This document shows positions 44,077 to 53,851 of a stretch of DNA of 64,000 nucleotides, piece by piece. Each line of letters opens with the position of its first letter. Position 1 is the first letter of the stretch. Source of the DNA: UBA5859 sp041940025 (GTDB lineage: Bacteria; Pseudomonadota; Gammaproteobacteria; UBA5859); contig JBGTSY010000009.1 in the NCBI GenBank assembly GCA_041940025.1, forward strand, positions 31,709 to 95,708. Direction: 5' to 3'. The notes below the pieces were generated by a model that made no database searches, had not been told where the DNA came from, and saw only the letters and a program-made list of their open reading frames with translations. The translations under genes were made by a program, and so were the position numbers.

Positions 44077-44390
44077 GGGACTGCTAATTGTCGTGCATCA
44101 AGCGTTTCATATGGGTTTGCTAGTGTTACTAGGTTTCCGGAGGGGGTCAATTTTAGCAAACACGGTTGGAAGAGAGTATTGATGATGGCAAATATGTGGT
44201 CACGTCATACAAACTAAAATTTCCGTATTCGACGTCTGAGCACAATTTGGCGATCAGATTACATCAGGTCACACCAGAATCGTTGTCAATAAAAGAACTA
44301 CTCCATTGCTAATGATAGACATTTGAATTAGTCTCAGTGAGAGCAATTTATCATATTTATAAACAGATCACTTTTCCTTGGTTGACTGAG
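44077..44390. other. Spacer after the amyloid operon
   Basis: No gene, repeat or convincing terminator seen. The YHS-domain frame extends upstream into it to a GTG at 44337, which lacks a ribosome site. Confidence 0.4.
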
Positions 44391-44924
44391 ATGAGCCGTA
44401 CACAAAAACTCAGATCCAGAGTATCAGGCAGAAGCAAAGTGAAACGGCTTTTCTATGTATCGCTGGCAATTGTTTTTCTGCTAGCAACCTTGTCCATTTA
44501 TATTGCTTCTAATCAACTGGCACCCCTATCCTGGCGATGGTGGGGATCGATAAACAAAACACAGGGTGTGGCGATCGCTGGGTATGACACAGTGGCTTAC
44601 CATCAATCAAACGAGGCGGTACCGGGTGATTCGGATTTTTCTTACTATTGGAAAGACGCGCACTGGCATTTTTCTAGTGCAGAAAATCGCATGCGCTTCG
44701 TTCAGAATCCAGATAGATACGCGCCACAATACGGGGGATATTGCGCTTCAGGTGTGGCCTATGGTGTCACAGCACGGGCCACACCTGAAGCCTGGCATCT
44801 TGAATCCGGAAAACTCTATCTGTTCGGCAGCGAAGCGGTGAAGCAACAGTGGATAGACAAAATTCCGCAGGGTGTCATCCATCAAGCGAATACCAACTGG
44901 CAAGATGAAGATACCCACAAATAG
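44391..44924 (+). CDS. Membrane-anchored YHS-domain protein
   Basis: The 177-residue product has an N-terminal helix (LFYVSLAIVFLLATLSIYIA) and then a periplasmic YHS-type domain: GVAIAGYDTVAYHQSNEAV, YYWKDAHWHFSSAENRMRF and PQYGGYCASGVAYG. YHS domains are small metal-linked modules; the role of this stand-alone form is unknown. Start uncertain: ATG 44391 is used, with GTG 44337 as the longer alternative. Convergent with terC, only seven bases apart. Confidence 0.85.
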   Translation: MSRTQKLRSRVSGRSKVKRLFYVSLAIVFLLATLSIYIASNQLAPLSWRWWGSINKTQGVAIAGYDTVAYHQSNEAVPGDSDFSYYWKDAHWHFSSAENRMRFVQNPDRYAPQYGGYCASGVAYGVTARATPEAWHLESGKLYLFGSEAVKQQWIDKIPQGVIHQANTNWQDEDTHK

Positions 44925-44931
44925 AGTGTCT

Positions 44932-45690
44932 TTAACTGGCTTGCTCCTCGCTCAGTTTTTTCGTTAAATGCATGGGCTCTGTGAGTTTCTGTTTGCGCAC
45001 ACGTATGTTGAGTAATTCCACGCCAAATGAAAATGCCATGGCAAAGTAGATGTAGCCTTTTGGCACATGGACATCCATTCCTTCGGCTATGAGTGTAAAT
45101 CCAACCAAAATTAGAAAAGAGAGTGCTAACATTTTAATAGTGGGATTTTTATCCACAAATTCACCAATCGGTTTTGCCGAAAATAGCATCACACTGATAG
45201 AAATTAGAATGGCGATGACCATAATGGACAGGTGATCGACTAAGCCTACTGCGGTGATGACCGAATCAAGGGAGAAGACCAGATCGAGTATGGCTATTTG
45301 TAATAGCACGGAGAAAAAGGTGGCTTGCACCGGCCCGCCATTGGACGCTTCGGGCAATTCTAGACTGGCGTGGATCTCATGAGTGGATTTACCCAACAAA
45401 AACAGGCCGCCGACAATCAGTATTAAATCACGACCAGAAATTTCATGATTCATGATTGTGAACCAGGGCTCCACTAAGCCCATTACCCAAACGATGCTGA
45501 ACAGTAGTCCAAGTCGCGCGAGCATCGCTAGTCCTAAGCCCAACTGTCGTGCCTGATTTCTTTGACGCTCGGGTAGTCTCCCCACAAGAATGGAGATGAA
45601 TATAATGTTGTCGATGCCTAATACGATCTCAAGTGCTACTAATGCGCCTAAGGCTATCCAGGCTTCGGGGTTGGTTATCCATTCAAACAT
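44932..45690 (-). CDS. TerC-family integral membrane protein
   Basis: The 252-residue protein has about seven helices and the TerC signatures EIVLGIDNIIFISILVGRLP and ILDLVFSLDSVITAVGLVD, each with an Asp in a membrane helix. The family is linked to metal (manganese) export and tellurite resistance. It ends in a short cytoplasmic tail without CBS domains. Single gene, convergent with the YHS gene. Confidence 0.93.
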   Translation of the reverse strand: MFEWITNPEAWIALGALVALEIVLGIDNIIFISILVGRLPERQRNQARQLGLGLAMLARLGLLFSIVWVMGLVEPWFTIMNHEISGRDLILIVGGLFLLGKSTHEIHASLELPEASNGGPVQATFFSVLLQIAILDLVFSLDSVITAVGLVDHLSIMVIAILISISVMLFSAKPIGEFVDKNPTIKMLALSFLILVGFTLIAEGMDVHVPKGYIYFAMAFSFGVELLNIRVRKQKLTEPMHLTKKLSEEQAS

Positions 45691-46073
45691 ATTTGATTAC
45701 CATTTAGATATTAGGGGAAATGAGAGTGGAACGATGCAATTCGTGGCTTAGGTTAATTGATTTTTCGAAAGACGCAAAATTTATTACTGTTCTGTACCGG
45801 TCATGCCACATCATTGCTATCAGCGACCGGTGTCGCTGTTCGCTGTGAGCGCATTTTTCTATCGTGCCTGAGGAATTCTGGAGCGCCCGCTGTTCCGGCA
45901 GAATTATATTCTGATGAAATTCTGTGTTTCATTGTCAGTCCTTAGTCCAATGGGGTGGGTTGATCCTTAACGGTATCGTAACCTGCGAGACTGAAAGTGC
46001 AGTCAAACCCTCAATAGATAGGGAGGAGTCGATGTAGGAATGAGGTACAGTGGAATTCGCTTTAGCAGATCCA
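45691..46073. other. Spacer without recognised features
   Basis: Between terC and the M48 gene, both on the minus strand. Holds the upstream region of terC. Short frames here show no family resemblance, and I see no terminator for the M48 gene. Confidence 0.4.
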
Positions 46074-47219
46074 TTACTGTTTATTCATCTGACTGGACGC
46101 TTGTCGAAATCGTTCTATGCGCTCTTGAGTGGAAGGATGGGTAGAGAAATAATTGCCAATGGCGTTTGGAGTAGCGTCAGGTGCGGTATCTAAATCCAGC
46201 TGATGATTGTTTGATTCGATACATTTCGACTGTTCGCCGGATTGGTCTGTTGGATCTGATGTGTGACTATTTGACGGGCAAGGTTCTACGTATTGGTGAT
46301 GTTCTAAAAGATGCATCATTTCGGCAAAGACTATCGGATCGATGTTTTCATGTCGTAGGTAATCTAATGCGTAGGTGTCGGCTTCTCGCTCCATGTGTTG
46401 CGAATAACCCGCTTCCACAAGAACGGCGGGCAGTGCGGTGATGAGAGAACTGCTCGCAGAGACATCCCCAGTGACGAGCACTAACAAAATTGCCAAACTC
46501 GATTGTTGGATCAGAGTGCGTAGACCATGGCGTTCTAACACATGACCAATCTCATGGGCCATGATGGACATCAACTGGTCCTGGTTGTGCGCAATTTCCA
46601 CAAGTTCGTCGGTCATCACGATGGTACCATTGGGTAGGGCAAAAGCGTTGGCTCCCAACATGCCACCCTGCCTAAATAAGAGACGCCATTCGGTGTCGTC
46701 ATTCGGTACAAGAGAATAAAAGAGAGACTCTAGATCGTGTTGCGTGTGTTTGTCGAGAGTGCTTTCTTCTTCCCAAATTCTTTCCATGCTTTTCTCAACC
46801 GCATCCCCCAACAGCTGGGAGATTTGCGCCGGTGCCGCCAAAGCCAGTTCACGGCTAAAATAGGGAATACCATATTGCACCAAACCCCAAGCAAAGCAGA
46901 TCAACAACAGCAAGGATAAAGAAACAGTGCGCCAGTGGGATTCCAATCGGTGCAGGGTGCGATGTATTATGCTGCCACTAGGTTGCCAGCGGATGAGCAG
47001 TGCATCGATTGCATCATTGTCTTCTGATTCAAACTGACTGCCATCTGGAAAGGTAATATACCTTGGTGTTTGGCCAATACGAGGTGAAATTTTCAGATCA
47101 GAAAAATGGAGGGCAGCAAGGTCGCCACCCTCCACAGATACCTGACCTTCCTCATCGCAGTGAAGAGTCACTTTTTGGCTATTTGATGTATGACCATCAA
47201 ACAGGAAACCTTGAATCAA
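46074..47219 (-). CDS. M48-family metallopeptidase with membrane helix
   Basis: The 381-residue product has an N-terminal beta region (QGFLFDGHTSNSQKVTLHCD), one helix (TVSLSLLLLICFAWGLVQYG) and an exposed peptidase domain with the zinc motif HEIGHVLERHG and the third ligand Glu in EREADTYALDYL. Such proteins are commonly paired with YjgN/DUF898 membrane proteins, as here, and probably act in envelope quality control. Starts two bases after the YjgN stop. Confidence 0.92.
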   Translation of the reverse strand: MIQGFLFDGHTSNSQKVTLHCDEEGQVSVEGGDLAALHFSDLKISPRIGQTPRYITFPDGSQFESEDNDAIDALLIRWQPSGSIIHRTLHRLESHWRTVSLSLLLLICFAWGLVQYGIPYFSRELALAAPAQISQLLGDAVEKSMERIWEEESTLDKHTQHDLESLFYSLVPNDDTEWRLLFRQGGMLGANAFALPNGTIVMTDELVEIAHNQDQLMSIMAHEIGHVLERHGLRTLIQQSSLAILLVLVTGDVSASSSLITALPAVLVEAGYSQHMEREADTYALDYLRHENIDPIVFAEMMHLLEHHQYVEPCPSNSHTSDPTDQSGEQSKCIESNNHQLDLDTAPDATPNAIGNYFSTHPSTQERIERFRQASSQMNKQ

Positions 47220-47221
47220 AT

Positions 47222-48517
47222 TTATATCCCTAGCTCCATATCGAAAATATTTCCTAGCTCTTCGCCAAGAGCGCTCTGTTGTTTCTGTTGCGCTGCTGAA
47301 AACTGCTCAATGGGACCGCTGGTATGCACAGAGGTGACCGAGGCGCGATAACGTACCGTGCGCACCATAGCCCAAGGCATGAGCAAACCCAATGTGACCG
47401 CCATCGCCAGTGTATTGGTGAAATAGAGATACATCAAATAGCCGGTCTTCATGTTGCACCTCAATTTCATGCCATCTAGATCGATGTGGCTGTATATAAG
47501 ATTAGTGCGTTTGGCCTTGAAATAGGCGAAAAACCATAAATAAAGGGGTATGAGTAGTAGAATACTCATGCCCGCTAGAGAACCGGCTGTTGCTTTGGTC
47601 TTCTCCTCATTGCCTTCTGCACCTAGTGATGTTGTTAATAAAGGCATGATAACGCTAGCGAAAACAGCGAAGAGTACTAACATCAGAAAGCTGATAATAA
47701 TCAGGCGGCCATAGACTCCGTAAAACTGGCGCGCATTGACTTCAAAAGTAAAAGGTTCGTTACCATACTGAGAATGAATGACGCGAAAACGGGTCATGAA
47801 ATAGTCCCACAACGGAGTCAAAAATATCAATGAGAATATAAAAAGCATTTGTATTGCCAAATAGGTTTTCAGCTCTGGCGACATAGGGCTACCTTCGTCA
47901 GCCTCGGTCAACTCTGCTGGCACGGAAGTGTTTATGGGGGCATCGCCCTCTTCGTAGGAGACATCGATGGCTGCATCACAAGAAGCAATTGATGCGGTTT
48001 GTGGATCGCCGATTTTGAGTTCCTCTGGTAGATAGAGATTACTGACAAGAATAAAACCACCTATTAAAACGATAGGCAACGCAAAGGTTTTATATGCACC
48101 GGCATAATCTCTTTGGAATAGGAAGCTGACATGACGGTAAGCTGAATTTCTTAACTGAAAAGACATGGACCAGATCAGAAAGACCGGTCCTAACGCCAAC
48201 AGTGCTAATAGAATCATTACCGCCGCTGTCGGATAAAACAGAGCCGCCGCGTAGTAGCTAACAAAAATAAGTGACGCGAGAATTCTGCCTTTTAATATTT
48301 GCTTTGGCTCCGCCAGATATTGAAACGACACACCATCAAGTTTTGTATTTCCGTAAAAATACTGTTTGGTCCTCACCGTTGCCCAAGCCGAATAGAAGCC
48401 AAGAGTCAGGATGGTGAGAACTACATTCACTATCCAGATGGAAAAATATTCCCCACCTTTGCCATTAAACTCAAAGATGCGGTTGATGGGTTGAGATGGA
48501 GTATTGATCTGCGACAT
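47222..48517 (-). CDS. YjgN/DUF898-family membrane protein
   Basis: The 431-residue protein shows the DUF898 opening FEFNGKGGEYFSIWIVNVVL, then TLGFYSAWATVRTKQYFYGN, and the repeated motif near the end, VTLGLLMPWAMVRTVRYRAS. About eight helices, with two copies of the basic motif after helices, suggest an internal duplication. Function unknown; forms a two-gene unit with the M48 peptidase. Confidence 0.92.
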   Translation of the reverse strand: MSQINTPSQPINRIFEFNGKGGEYFSIWIVNVVLTILTLGFYSAWATVRTKQYFYGNTKLDGVSFQYLAEPKQILKGRILASLIFVSYYAAALFYPTAAVMILLALLALGPVFLIWSMSFQLRNSAYRHVSFLFQRDYAGAYKTFALPIVLIGGFILVSNLYLPEELKIGDPQTASIASCDAAIDVSYEEGDAPINTSVPAELTEADEGSPMSPELKTYLAIQMLFIFSLIFLTPLWDYFMTRFRVIHSQYGNEPFTFEVNARQFYGVYGRLIIISFLMLVLFAVFASVIMPLLTTSLGAEGNEEKTKATAGSLAGMSILLLIPLYLWFFAYFKAKRTNLIYSHIDLDGMKLRCNMKTGYLMYLYFTNTLAMAVTLGLLMPWAMVRTVRYRASVTSVHTSGPIEQFSAAQQKQQSALGEELGNIFDMELGI

Positions 48518-49073
48518 GGGCCGTTTCCCTGTTCCTTAAGCCAGTAGTGATGTACTGTGACGCACACCAATTGATTTTTGACTGGATTTAAAGTTGTATT
48601 TTTGTTTATGTCACTTATATTATGATTATTATAAATGACCACATAGATATCGGCATACCGCTGGCTTCGCAAAGTACGGGATCGACCTAAAGTATGTGCC
48701 AGGGGAAGCTATCTTCTGGACGGCTCTAAAATACCGATAAGTGTCGAAGTTAAGTTGCGAGAGTCATGACCTGTTGCCGTTTGAGACGAGACATGTGTGT
48801 GGTTGAGAATGTTTACACAGATGTGGTGCTGATTTTTCAACCACAGGCACGCTAAAATTGAAGCTGTATGCCTGAAACAATAAATTCAATTCCACCGTCC
48901 GCGCTTGATTTAATCGCTGCGCAACACCAATTTGCGTACTGCGAGTGAATGGTAAAATGTGTGGGACAGCCAGGTTGGATAGCGGGTTGTACTAGTCAGC
49001 CGCATTCTAGTTTTATCATTCAAAATAGTATTTAGCTCATTCAATATGAATGCATTGCAAAGGTAGCTAACTG
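48518..49073. other. Divergent spacer between yjgN-like gene and cbpA
   Basis: About 550 bp. A minus-strand frame near 48780-48960 (LPFTRSTQIGVAQRLNQART and on) looks protein-like but has no start or family I recognise and may be a gene remnant. No heat-shock-type promoter was recognised for cbpA; its ribosome site AAAGGTAG is at about 49059. Confidence 0.4.
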
Positions 49074-50018
49074 ATGGATTATAAAGACTACTATCAAATT
49101 TTAGGTATCGACAAAAAGGCCAGCCAGGATGAGATCAAACGTGCTTATCGAAAACTAGCACGTAAATTTCATCCTGATGTGAGTCAAGAAGCGAATGCGG
49201 AAGATCGCTTTAAAGAGCTGGGTGAAGCGTACGAGGTGCTCAAAGATCCGGAAAAACGCGCGGCCTATGACCAATTGGGCAGTCACTGGAAAGCAGGTCA
49301 GGAGTTCCATCCACCACCAGGATGGGATCAAGGATTTGAATTTCATGGTGGCGGTTTTACCGGTGGTGATTCATTTGGTTTCAGTGACTTCTTTGAGTCT
49401 CTATTTGGCCGAGCTTATCAGGGTGCGTCCCACGGACAGGCTCGTCAGGTGAAAGCGGCGGACACTCATGCGAAAATCGCCATCGACTTGGAAGACAGTT
49501 ATACCGGCGCCACGCGCGCCATCAGCTTAAAGCATACAGAGCTCTCACCAGATGGGCGACCGCAGTTAAAATCACGCACGTTGAATGTGCGTATACCGAA
49601 AGGGGTGCGAGAAGGCCAATACATTCGTCTGGCGGGACAGGGCGATCCTGGTTTTGGTCACTCTGAGCCGGGAGATCTCTTTTTAGAAGTCACCTTTTTG
49701 CCCCATAAGCTTTACAAGGCCGAGGGGTACAACGTCTATTTGGAATTGCCTGTGGCACCGTGGGAAGCCGCATTGGGTGCCACCGTGAAAGTGCCGACGC
49801 CAACGGGAAAAGTGGATTTAAAAATTCCCCCAGGTTCGGCGGACGGTCGTCAATTGAGATTGAAAGGGCGTGGTATTCCTAGCAAACAAGCGGGTGATTT
49901 TTACGTGGTATTGTCTATTGCATTGCCAGAAGCAAATAGCGAAGAGGCAAAGGCGGCCTATGCTGCAATGGCGAAAAGTTTTGATTTCAATCCTCGCGCT
50001 AAATTGGGAGTGGAATAG
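49074..50018 (+). CDS. cbpA: Curved-DNA-binding protein CbpA (DnaJ-type co-chaperone)
   Basis: The 314-residue product has an N-terminal J domain (DYKDYYQILGIDKKASQDEI, with HPD in KFHPDVSQ), a Gly/Phe-rich linker (GFEFHGGGFTGGDSFGFSDF) and two beta C-terminal substrate domains without a zinc finger (IPKGVREGQYIRLAGQGDPG, later IPPGSADGRQLRLKGRGIP). This is the CbpA/DjlA-like class II plan. Acts with DnaK and binds curved DNA in E. coli. Followed by its modulator cbpM four bases later. Confidence 0.96.
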   Translation: MDYKDYYQILGIDKKASQDEIKRAYRKLARKFHPDVSQEANAEDRFKELGEAYEVLKDPEKRAAYDQLGSHWKAGQEFHPPPGWDQGFEFHGGGFTGGDSFGFSDFFESLFGRAYQGASHGQARQVKAADTHAKIAIDLEDSYTGATRAISLKHTELSPDGRPQLKSRTLNVRIPKGVREGQYIRLAGQGDPGFGHSEPGDLFLEVTFLPHKLYKAEGYNVYLELPVAPWEAALGATVKVPTPTGKVDLKIPPGSADGRQLRLKGRGIPSKQAGDFYVVLSIALPEANSEEAKAAYAAMAKSFDFNPRAKLGVE

Positions 50019-50021
50019 AAC

Positions 50022-50336
50022 ATGAAAGTGAAAGAAGAGCACTGCATAACCGGTGATTTACTAAGTGACGCGTTTGAACTCAGCTTCGTAGAGTTTTGTC
50101 GCCTCTGTCAGCTACCCGGCGATGAGATTATTGCATTGGTGGAGGAGGGCATCGCTGAGCCAGTGGGCCAAGGTCAACATCATTGGCGATTCGAACTCTC
50201 TAGCGTGCGTCGAGTTCGATGTGCGGTTCAGTTACAAAGGGATCTGGGTGTGAATCGCGCAGGGGCGGCCTTAGCATTAGAACTTCTGGAAGAGATCGAA
50301 TCTCTGCGTAGTCAGCTCCGTCAACCGGAACAATGA
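50022..50336 (+). CDS. cbpM: CbpM chaperone modulator (MerR-like HTH)
   Basis: The 104-residue product fits the CbpM family that binds the J domain of CbpA and blocks both its co-chaperone and DNA-binding activity. The motif FVEFCRLCQLPGDEIIALVE and the helix RRVRCAVQLQRDLGVNRAGAA are characteristic, ending with a short Glu/Leu/Arg helix. Same operon as cbpA. Confidence 0.93.
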   Translation: MKVKEEHCITGDLLSDAFELSFVEFCRLCQLPGDEIIALVEEGIAEPVGQGQHHWRFELSSVRRVRCAVQLQRDLGVNRAGAALALELLEEIESLRSQLRQPEQ

Positions 50337-50348
50337 TGAGATGAATGG

Positions 50349-51323
50349 ATGGTTCCTAAGACTCTAAATACGAATGAGTGGCAATATAGTGCCTGGCGAA
50401 ATCATCTACACACCTTTTTACTATTAACCAGCATGGCTGCATTTTTGGCACTGTTGGGTTGGTTGGTTTGGGGGCGTGAAGGCATTGTCCTGTTGGTATT
50501 GTTCGGTCTGTTGGCCATAGCAATCACCCCAAGATGGTCCCCTTGGTTGGTCATGCGTTTGTACGGTGCCGCTGAGATTAGTTCGCATCATGCCCCCGAG
50601 TTGTATCGAATTGTGACGCATCTCGCCCATCGTGCTCAGTTAAGAACTGTGCCGGCATTATTTTATGTGCCTAGCCAACTACTCAACGCTTTTGCCGTGG
50701 GGCATCCTCAACGCTCCGCCATTGCGATCACGGATGGATTATTACGTCAACTCACTCACAGAGAATTAACCGCAGTATTGGCCCATGAAGTGAGCCATGT
50801 GAGAAACCGGGATCTACGAGTAATGGGCCTGGCAGATCTGATTAGCCGCTTCACGCATGCGCTTTCCTTGACTGGGCAGTTATTACTGTTAATAAATTTA
50901 CCAATGATTTTATTCTCAGATGTCACCATCAATTGGTTGTTGATTGTGCTATTGATTTTTGCACCGGCTTTTAGTGGGCTCGCGCAGTTGGCATTGTCCC
51001 GAACTCGGGAATATGACGCAGATCTAAATGCCGTGCGACTCACTGGTGATCCCGAGGGTTTGGTGAGTGCGTTGAGGAAAATGGAGCAAATCCAAGGGCG
51101 ATGGCTAGAGCAGATCATGATGCCGGGACAAAAAGTACCGGATCCCTCAATATTGCGAACCCACCCGGCAACTGAAGATCGAGTGGATAGATTGGTTCGC
51201 CTGAAATCAGGAGAGGGCGAGGATCTTCTTTCTAGTGAGTCAAAAGAGTCGGATTACAGTTCCATTTTTACCCATGGAAAAATTCCAAAACCGCGTCGAC
51301 GAATCCACGGGTTATGGTATTAA
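50349..51323 (+). CDS. HtpX-like M48 membrane metalloprotease
   Basis: The 324-residue product has two N-terminal helices, the zinc motif HEVSHVRNRDL with the third ligand in REYDADLNAVRLTG, and two further helices between them (LLLINLPMILFSDVTINWLL). Likely degrades damaged membrane proteins from the cytoplasmic face. It follows cbpM by 12 bases, so a stress-protection operon cbpA-cbpM-protease is likely. Confidence 0.92.
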   Translation: MVPKTLNTNEWQYSAWRNHLHTFLLLTSMAAFLALLGWLVWGREGIVLLVLFGLLAIAITPRWSPWLVMRLYGAAEISSHHAPELYRIVTHLAHRAQLRTVPALFYVPSQLLNAFAVGHPQRSAIAITDGLLRQLTHRELTAVLAHEVSHVRNRDLRVMGLADLISRFTHALSLTGQLLLLINLPMILFSDVTINWLLIVLLIFAPAFSGLAQLALSRTREYDADLNAVRLTGDPEGLVSALRKMEQIQGRWLEQIMMPGQKVPDPSILRTHPATEDRVDRLVRLKSGEGEDLLSSESKESDYSSIFTHGKIPKPRRRIHGLWY

Positions 51324-51394
51324 ATATATATCATAACGATACTGCAATTATTTTATGTTAATAATAGCTATGCATATCGATCTTAAAATTAATC

Positions 51395-52206
51395 TTGCTT
51401 CCCGATGAGGATGTTATTTTGCGTGAACCCGATTTAAAGGCGGAACAAATAGAACAACACGCCTTAGCATCTCTACATCAAATTGCTACTTCAGAGCAAA
51501 AGAAAGCCCTTGGATTAGCTTTCCATTGGATAAATGGGTGCTGGCTGTCAATGGCCTCTGCATTACCTAAGAGCGCTATCGTAATCAATCGTTGTCTTGG
51601 ATTGGGTGTGAATCAGCCTGTCGAACGAACTCAGATAGAAAAGAGTGTAGCGCGATACAGCCAGGGAGGATTGCTAGATATTTTATTCACTTACATGAAT
51701 ATTCTCAATCAGAATCGAGAAAATTGAACTCATGGTTGAGCGATCAGGGTTTTACAGTTGCTCGCGGTTGGATGAAGTTCAAGCATAAAAGTGGTTCGGA
51801 TCATTCGTCGCATTCGGATTTGAAAGTGCGAGAAGCTGAACCATCAGACTATGTAGCGATTGGCAAAATATTAGCGACCGCATTTGATCTGGGAGAACAA
51901 GCGGAAAACTGGCATACCTATGTGACCTTGGCAGAAGGAGCGGTGGCAGGAACGGGTTGAATCTATATTAAAGATGGCGTTGCTTGGTTGGATTGGGGTG
52001 CCACTGCGGCAGAGTTTAGAAGCAGAGGCAGCCAGGGTCTGCTGTTGCACAGGCGTATTCAGTACGCTTATGAACTGGGATGTGCGCACCTGTTTACCGC
52101 CACCGGAGAAGCGGTGGCTGGAGATCCCCAGCATTCCTATCACAACATGACTAGATTCGGATTTTTACCGATGGCTGTGCGAGCGAATCTGGAACTAAGC
52201 AATTAA
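51395..52206 (+). pseudogene. GNAT-family acetyltransferase, broken
   Basis: One protein spread over two frames with a stop. Frame 1 (51395 to about 51665) reads LREPDLKAEQIEQHALASLH. A single frameshift near 51660-51670 leads into YFIHLHEYSQSESRKLNSWL, then VREAEPSDYVAIGKILATAF. A TGA at 51958-51960 interrupts, after which YIKDGVAWLDWGATAAEFRS and QGLLLHRRIQYAYELGCAHL complete the GNAT acetyl-CoA-binding region. Some residues between AENW and YVTL may also be lost. The original start is unclear. The lesions look recent, since the reading is otherwise well preserved. Confidence 0.85.
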
Positions 52207-52435
52207 CCTCCTGGTGTCGCTATATTCATTCCAAACCCCGGGATTTGGTTGCCTCTTAACCAGACTTTCTAGATAATTGCACTTATCTGAACTCTGTAAG
52301 CAGAAGTGTCAGAATACTGGGTCGTCTAAGAAATAATTAACTATAAAATAAAAGGTTAAAAGTTATATTTATTTATTTTATTAGATAATAATTGAATTCC
52401 TATTATCGTAATAACGTTATTAATAGTCTAATCAC

Positions 52436-53479
52436 ATGAGTAGTCGAAGAGATTTAGTTTGGATAGAAAATATCCGCGTATGGGCCATGTTTACCGTGGT
52501 ATTCGCCCATTGTGCCACTGATTATGTATTCGCTTATCCAAACATTGACATGGATCAGTGGTGGGCTGGAAATGTTTATGATTCTTTGGCTCGCTGGAGT
52601 GTGCCCAATTTTTTGATGATCAGTGGATATTTATTGCTGGGGAGATCCGTGTCAATACCGGATCTTTTCAGCAAAAGATTGCTCAAAATCCTCATACCAA
52701 CCGTGGCATGGAGTCTGATCTACGTATTTTGGAGGGTGTATGTAGATAAGTGGGATCCTTCGGTTTGGCCGCTGCTGAAAAATCTGCTTCTTGTGCCTAG
52801 TTATTACCATTTGTGGTTTCTTTATACGCTTATTGGTCTCTATTTGGTGTTGCCCTTATTTAGCGCCTTTGTCAGAGCTGAAAATGAACAAACGATTTTT
52901 TATCTGGTGAAGGTTTGGTTTCTGTTTACCTGCATCCTACCGATAATTGAAACAAGTTTTGGCATTCAGGTGGGATTGGAAGTCCCCGGTGCCACTGGGT
53001 ACATCGGGTTTTTTCTCATGGGGTACCTGATGGGTAAAAAAGACTATAGCAGGCATGATCTGATTCTAGCCGCAGGAGTGTTTATTTTATGTGTGGGTTT
53101 GACTGCATATCTGACATTCCATCAATCGCAACCTGTGGACTATGTTGTCGAAACTTTTTACGGTAATTTTTCTCCGACAGTGATGATTATGTCGGTGGCG
53201 TCCTTTGTGTTAATCAAAGGGATAAGTGTGCGGGTAGATTTTTCAACAGGTGTGTTGGCGTACAGCCCGAAAATGGGTGTCTTAACTTTTGGCATTTACT
53301 TGATTCACCCCTTATGGATAGCGGCAGTCTCCTACAGCCCAGTTGACTCCTTTTTCGAACCTGAATTCATGCATCCCTGGCTCTCCATCCCTCTAAGAGG
53401 GACTTTGGTGTTCATGCTATCTGTGGCCAGTATTTGGGTGCTTCAGAAAATCCCAGTAGTGAATAAATTAGTCCCATAA
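52436..53479 (+). CDS. Acyltransferase-3 family membrane protein
   Basis: The 347-residue protein has about ten helices and the family opening DLVWIENIRVWAMFTVVFAH with the essential His, then SVPNFLMISGYLLLGR. Unlike the gene at 7.2 kb it lacks an SGNH domain, so it resembles WecH/OatA-type sugar O-acetylases. First gene of the cluster to 60.8 kb, though 370 bp separate it from the next gene. It probably acetylates the exopolysaccharide made by that cluster. The upstream region 52207-52435 is very AT-rich. Confidence 0.9.
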   Translation: MSSRRDLVWIENIRVWAMFTVVFAHCATDYVFAYPNIDMDQWWAGNVYDSLARWSVPNFLMISGYLLLGRSVSIPDLFSKRLLKILIPTVAWSLIYVFWRVYVDKWDPSVWPLLKNLLLVPSYYHLWFLYTLIGLYLVLPLFSAFVRAENEQTIFYLVKVWFLFTCILPIIETSFGIQVGLEVPGATGYIGFFLMGYLMGKKDYSRHDLILAAGVFILCVGLTAYLTFHQSQPVDYVVETFYGNFSPTVMIMSVASFVLIKGISVRVDFSTGVLAYSPKMGVLTFGIYLIHPLWIAAVSYSPVDSFFEPEFMHPWLSIPLRGTLVFMLSVASIWVLQKIPVVNKLVP

Positions 53480-53851
53480 AACCAGGGGAAATCTGTCAAG
53501 GGATTTTACACAATCTGCTTGATTAATTAGATAAATTGGTTTGTTTTTAATAATTCATAATAGTTATTAGAGAGTTAAATTGCCGGGCATAATTATTGCC
53601 TATCTTTACATATTATTCTTGTTCAGGCCCAAGAGTCCAATAAGTCGAACTGGGGTATTTCGGTACTTTTGGACAATACGGAAGTATCGGATGTGGATAT
53701 GTCTGGCCCGATTGTTCATTGCCAGATTTAACGGATTGAATAGAGCCTGGATCTGTATAGCAGAAAACTAAACGTTGATAGTGTCCTCCAACAGTCATGT
53801 TAATGGTCGTTAAATCACTTTTTCTAAATAAAATTAATTGGTGAAGTAGAG
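53480..53851. other. AT-rich spacer before the EPS synthase genes
   Basis: Likely promoter region for the operon starting at 53852. Contains short frames only. No terminator or clear -10/-35 pair that I would defend. Confidence 0.4.

Noticed and set aside
53580..53771. 63-codon frame before the ATPase gene
   Set aside because: No ribosome site or family; composition is like the AT-rich spacer.
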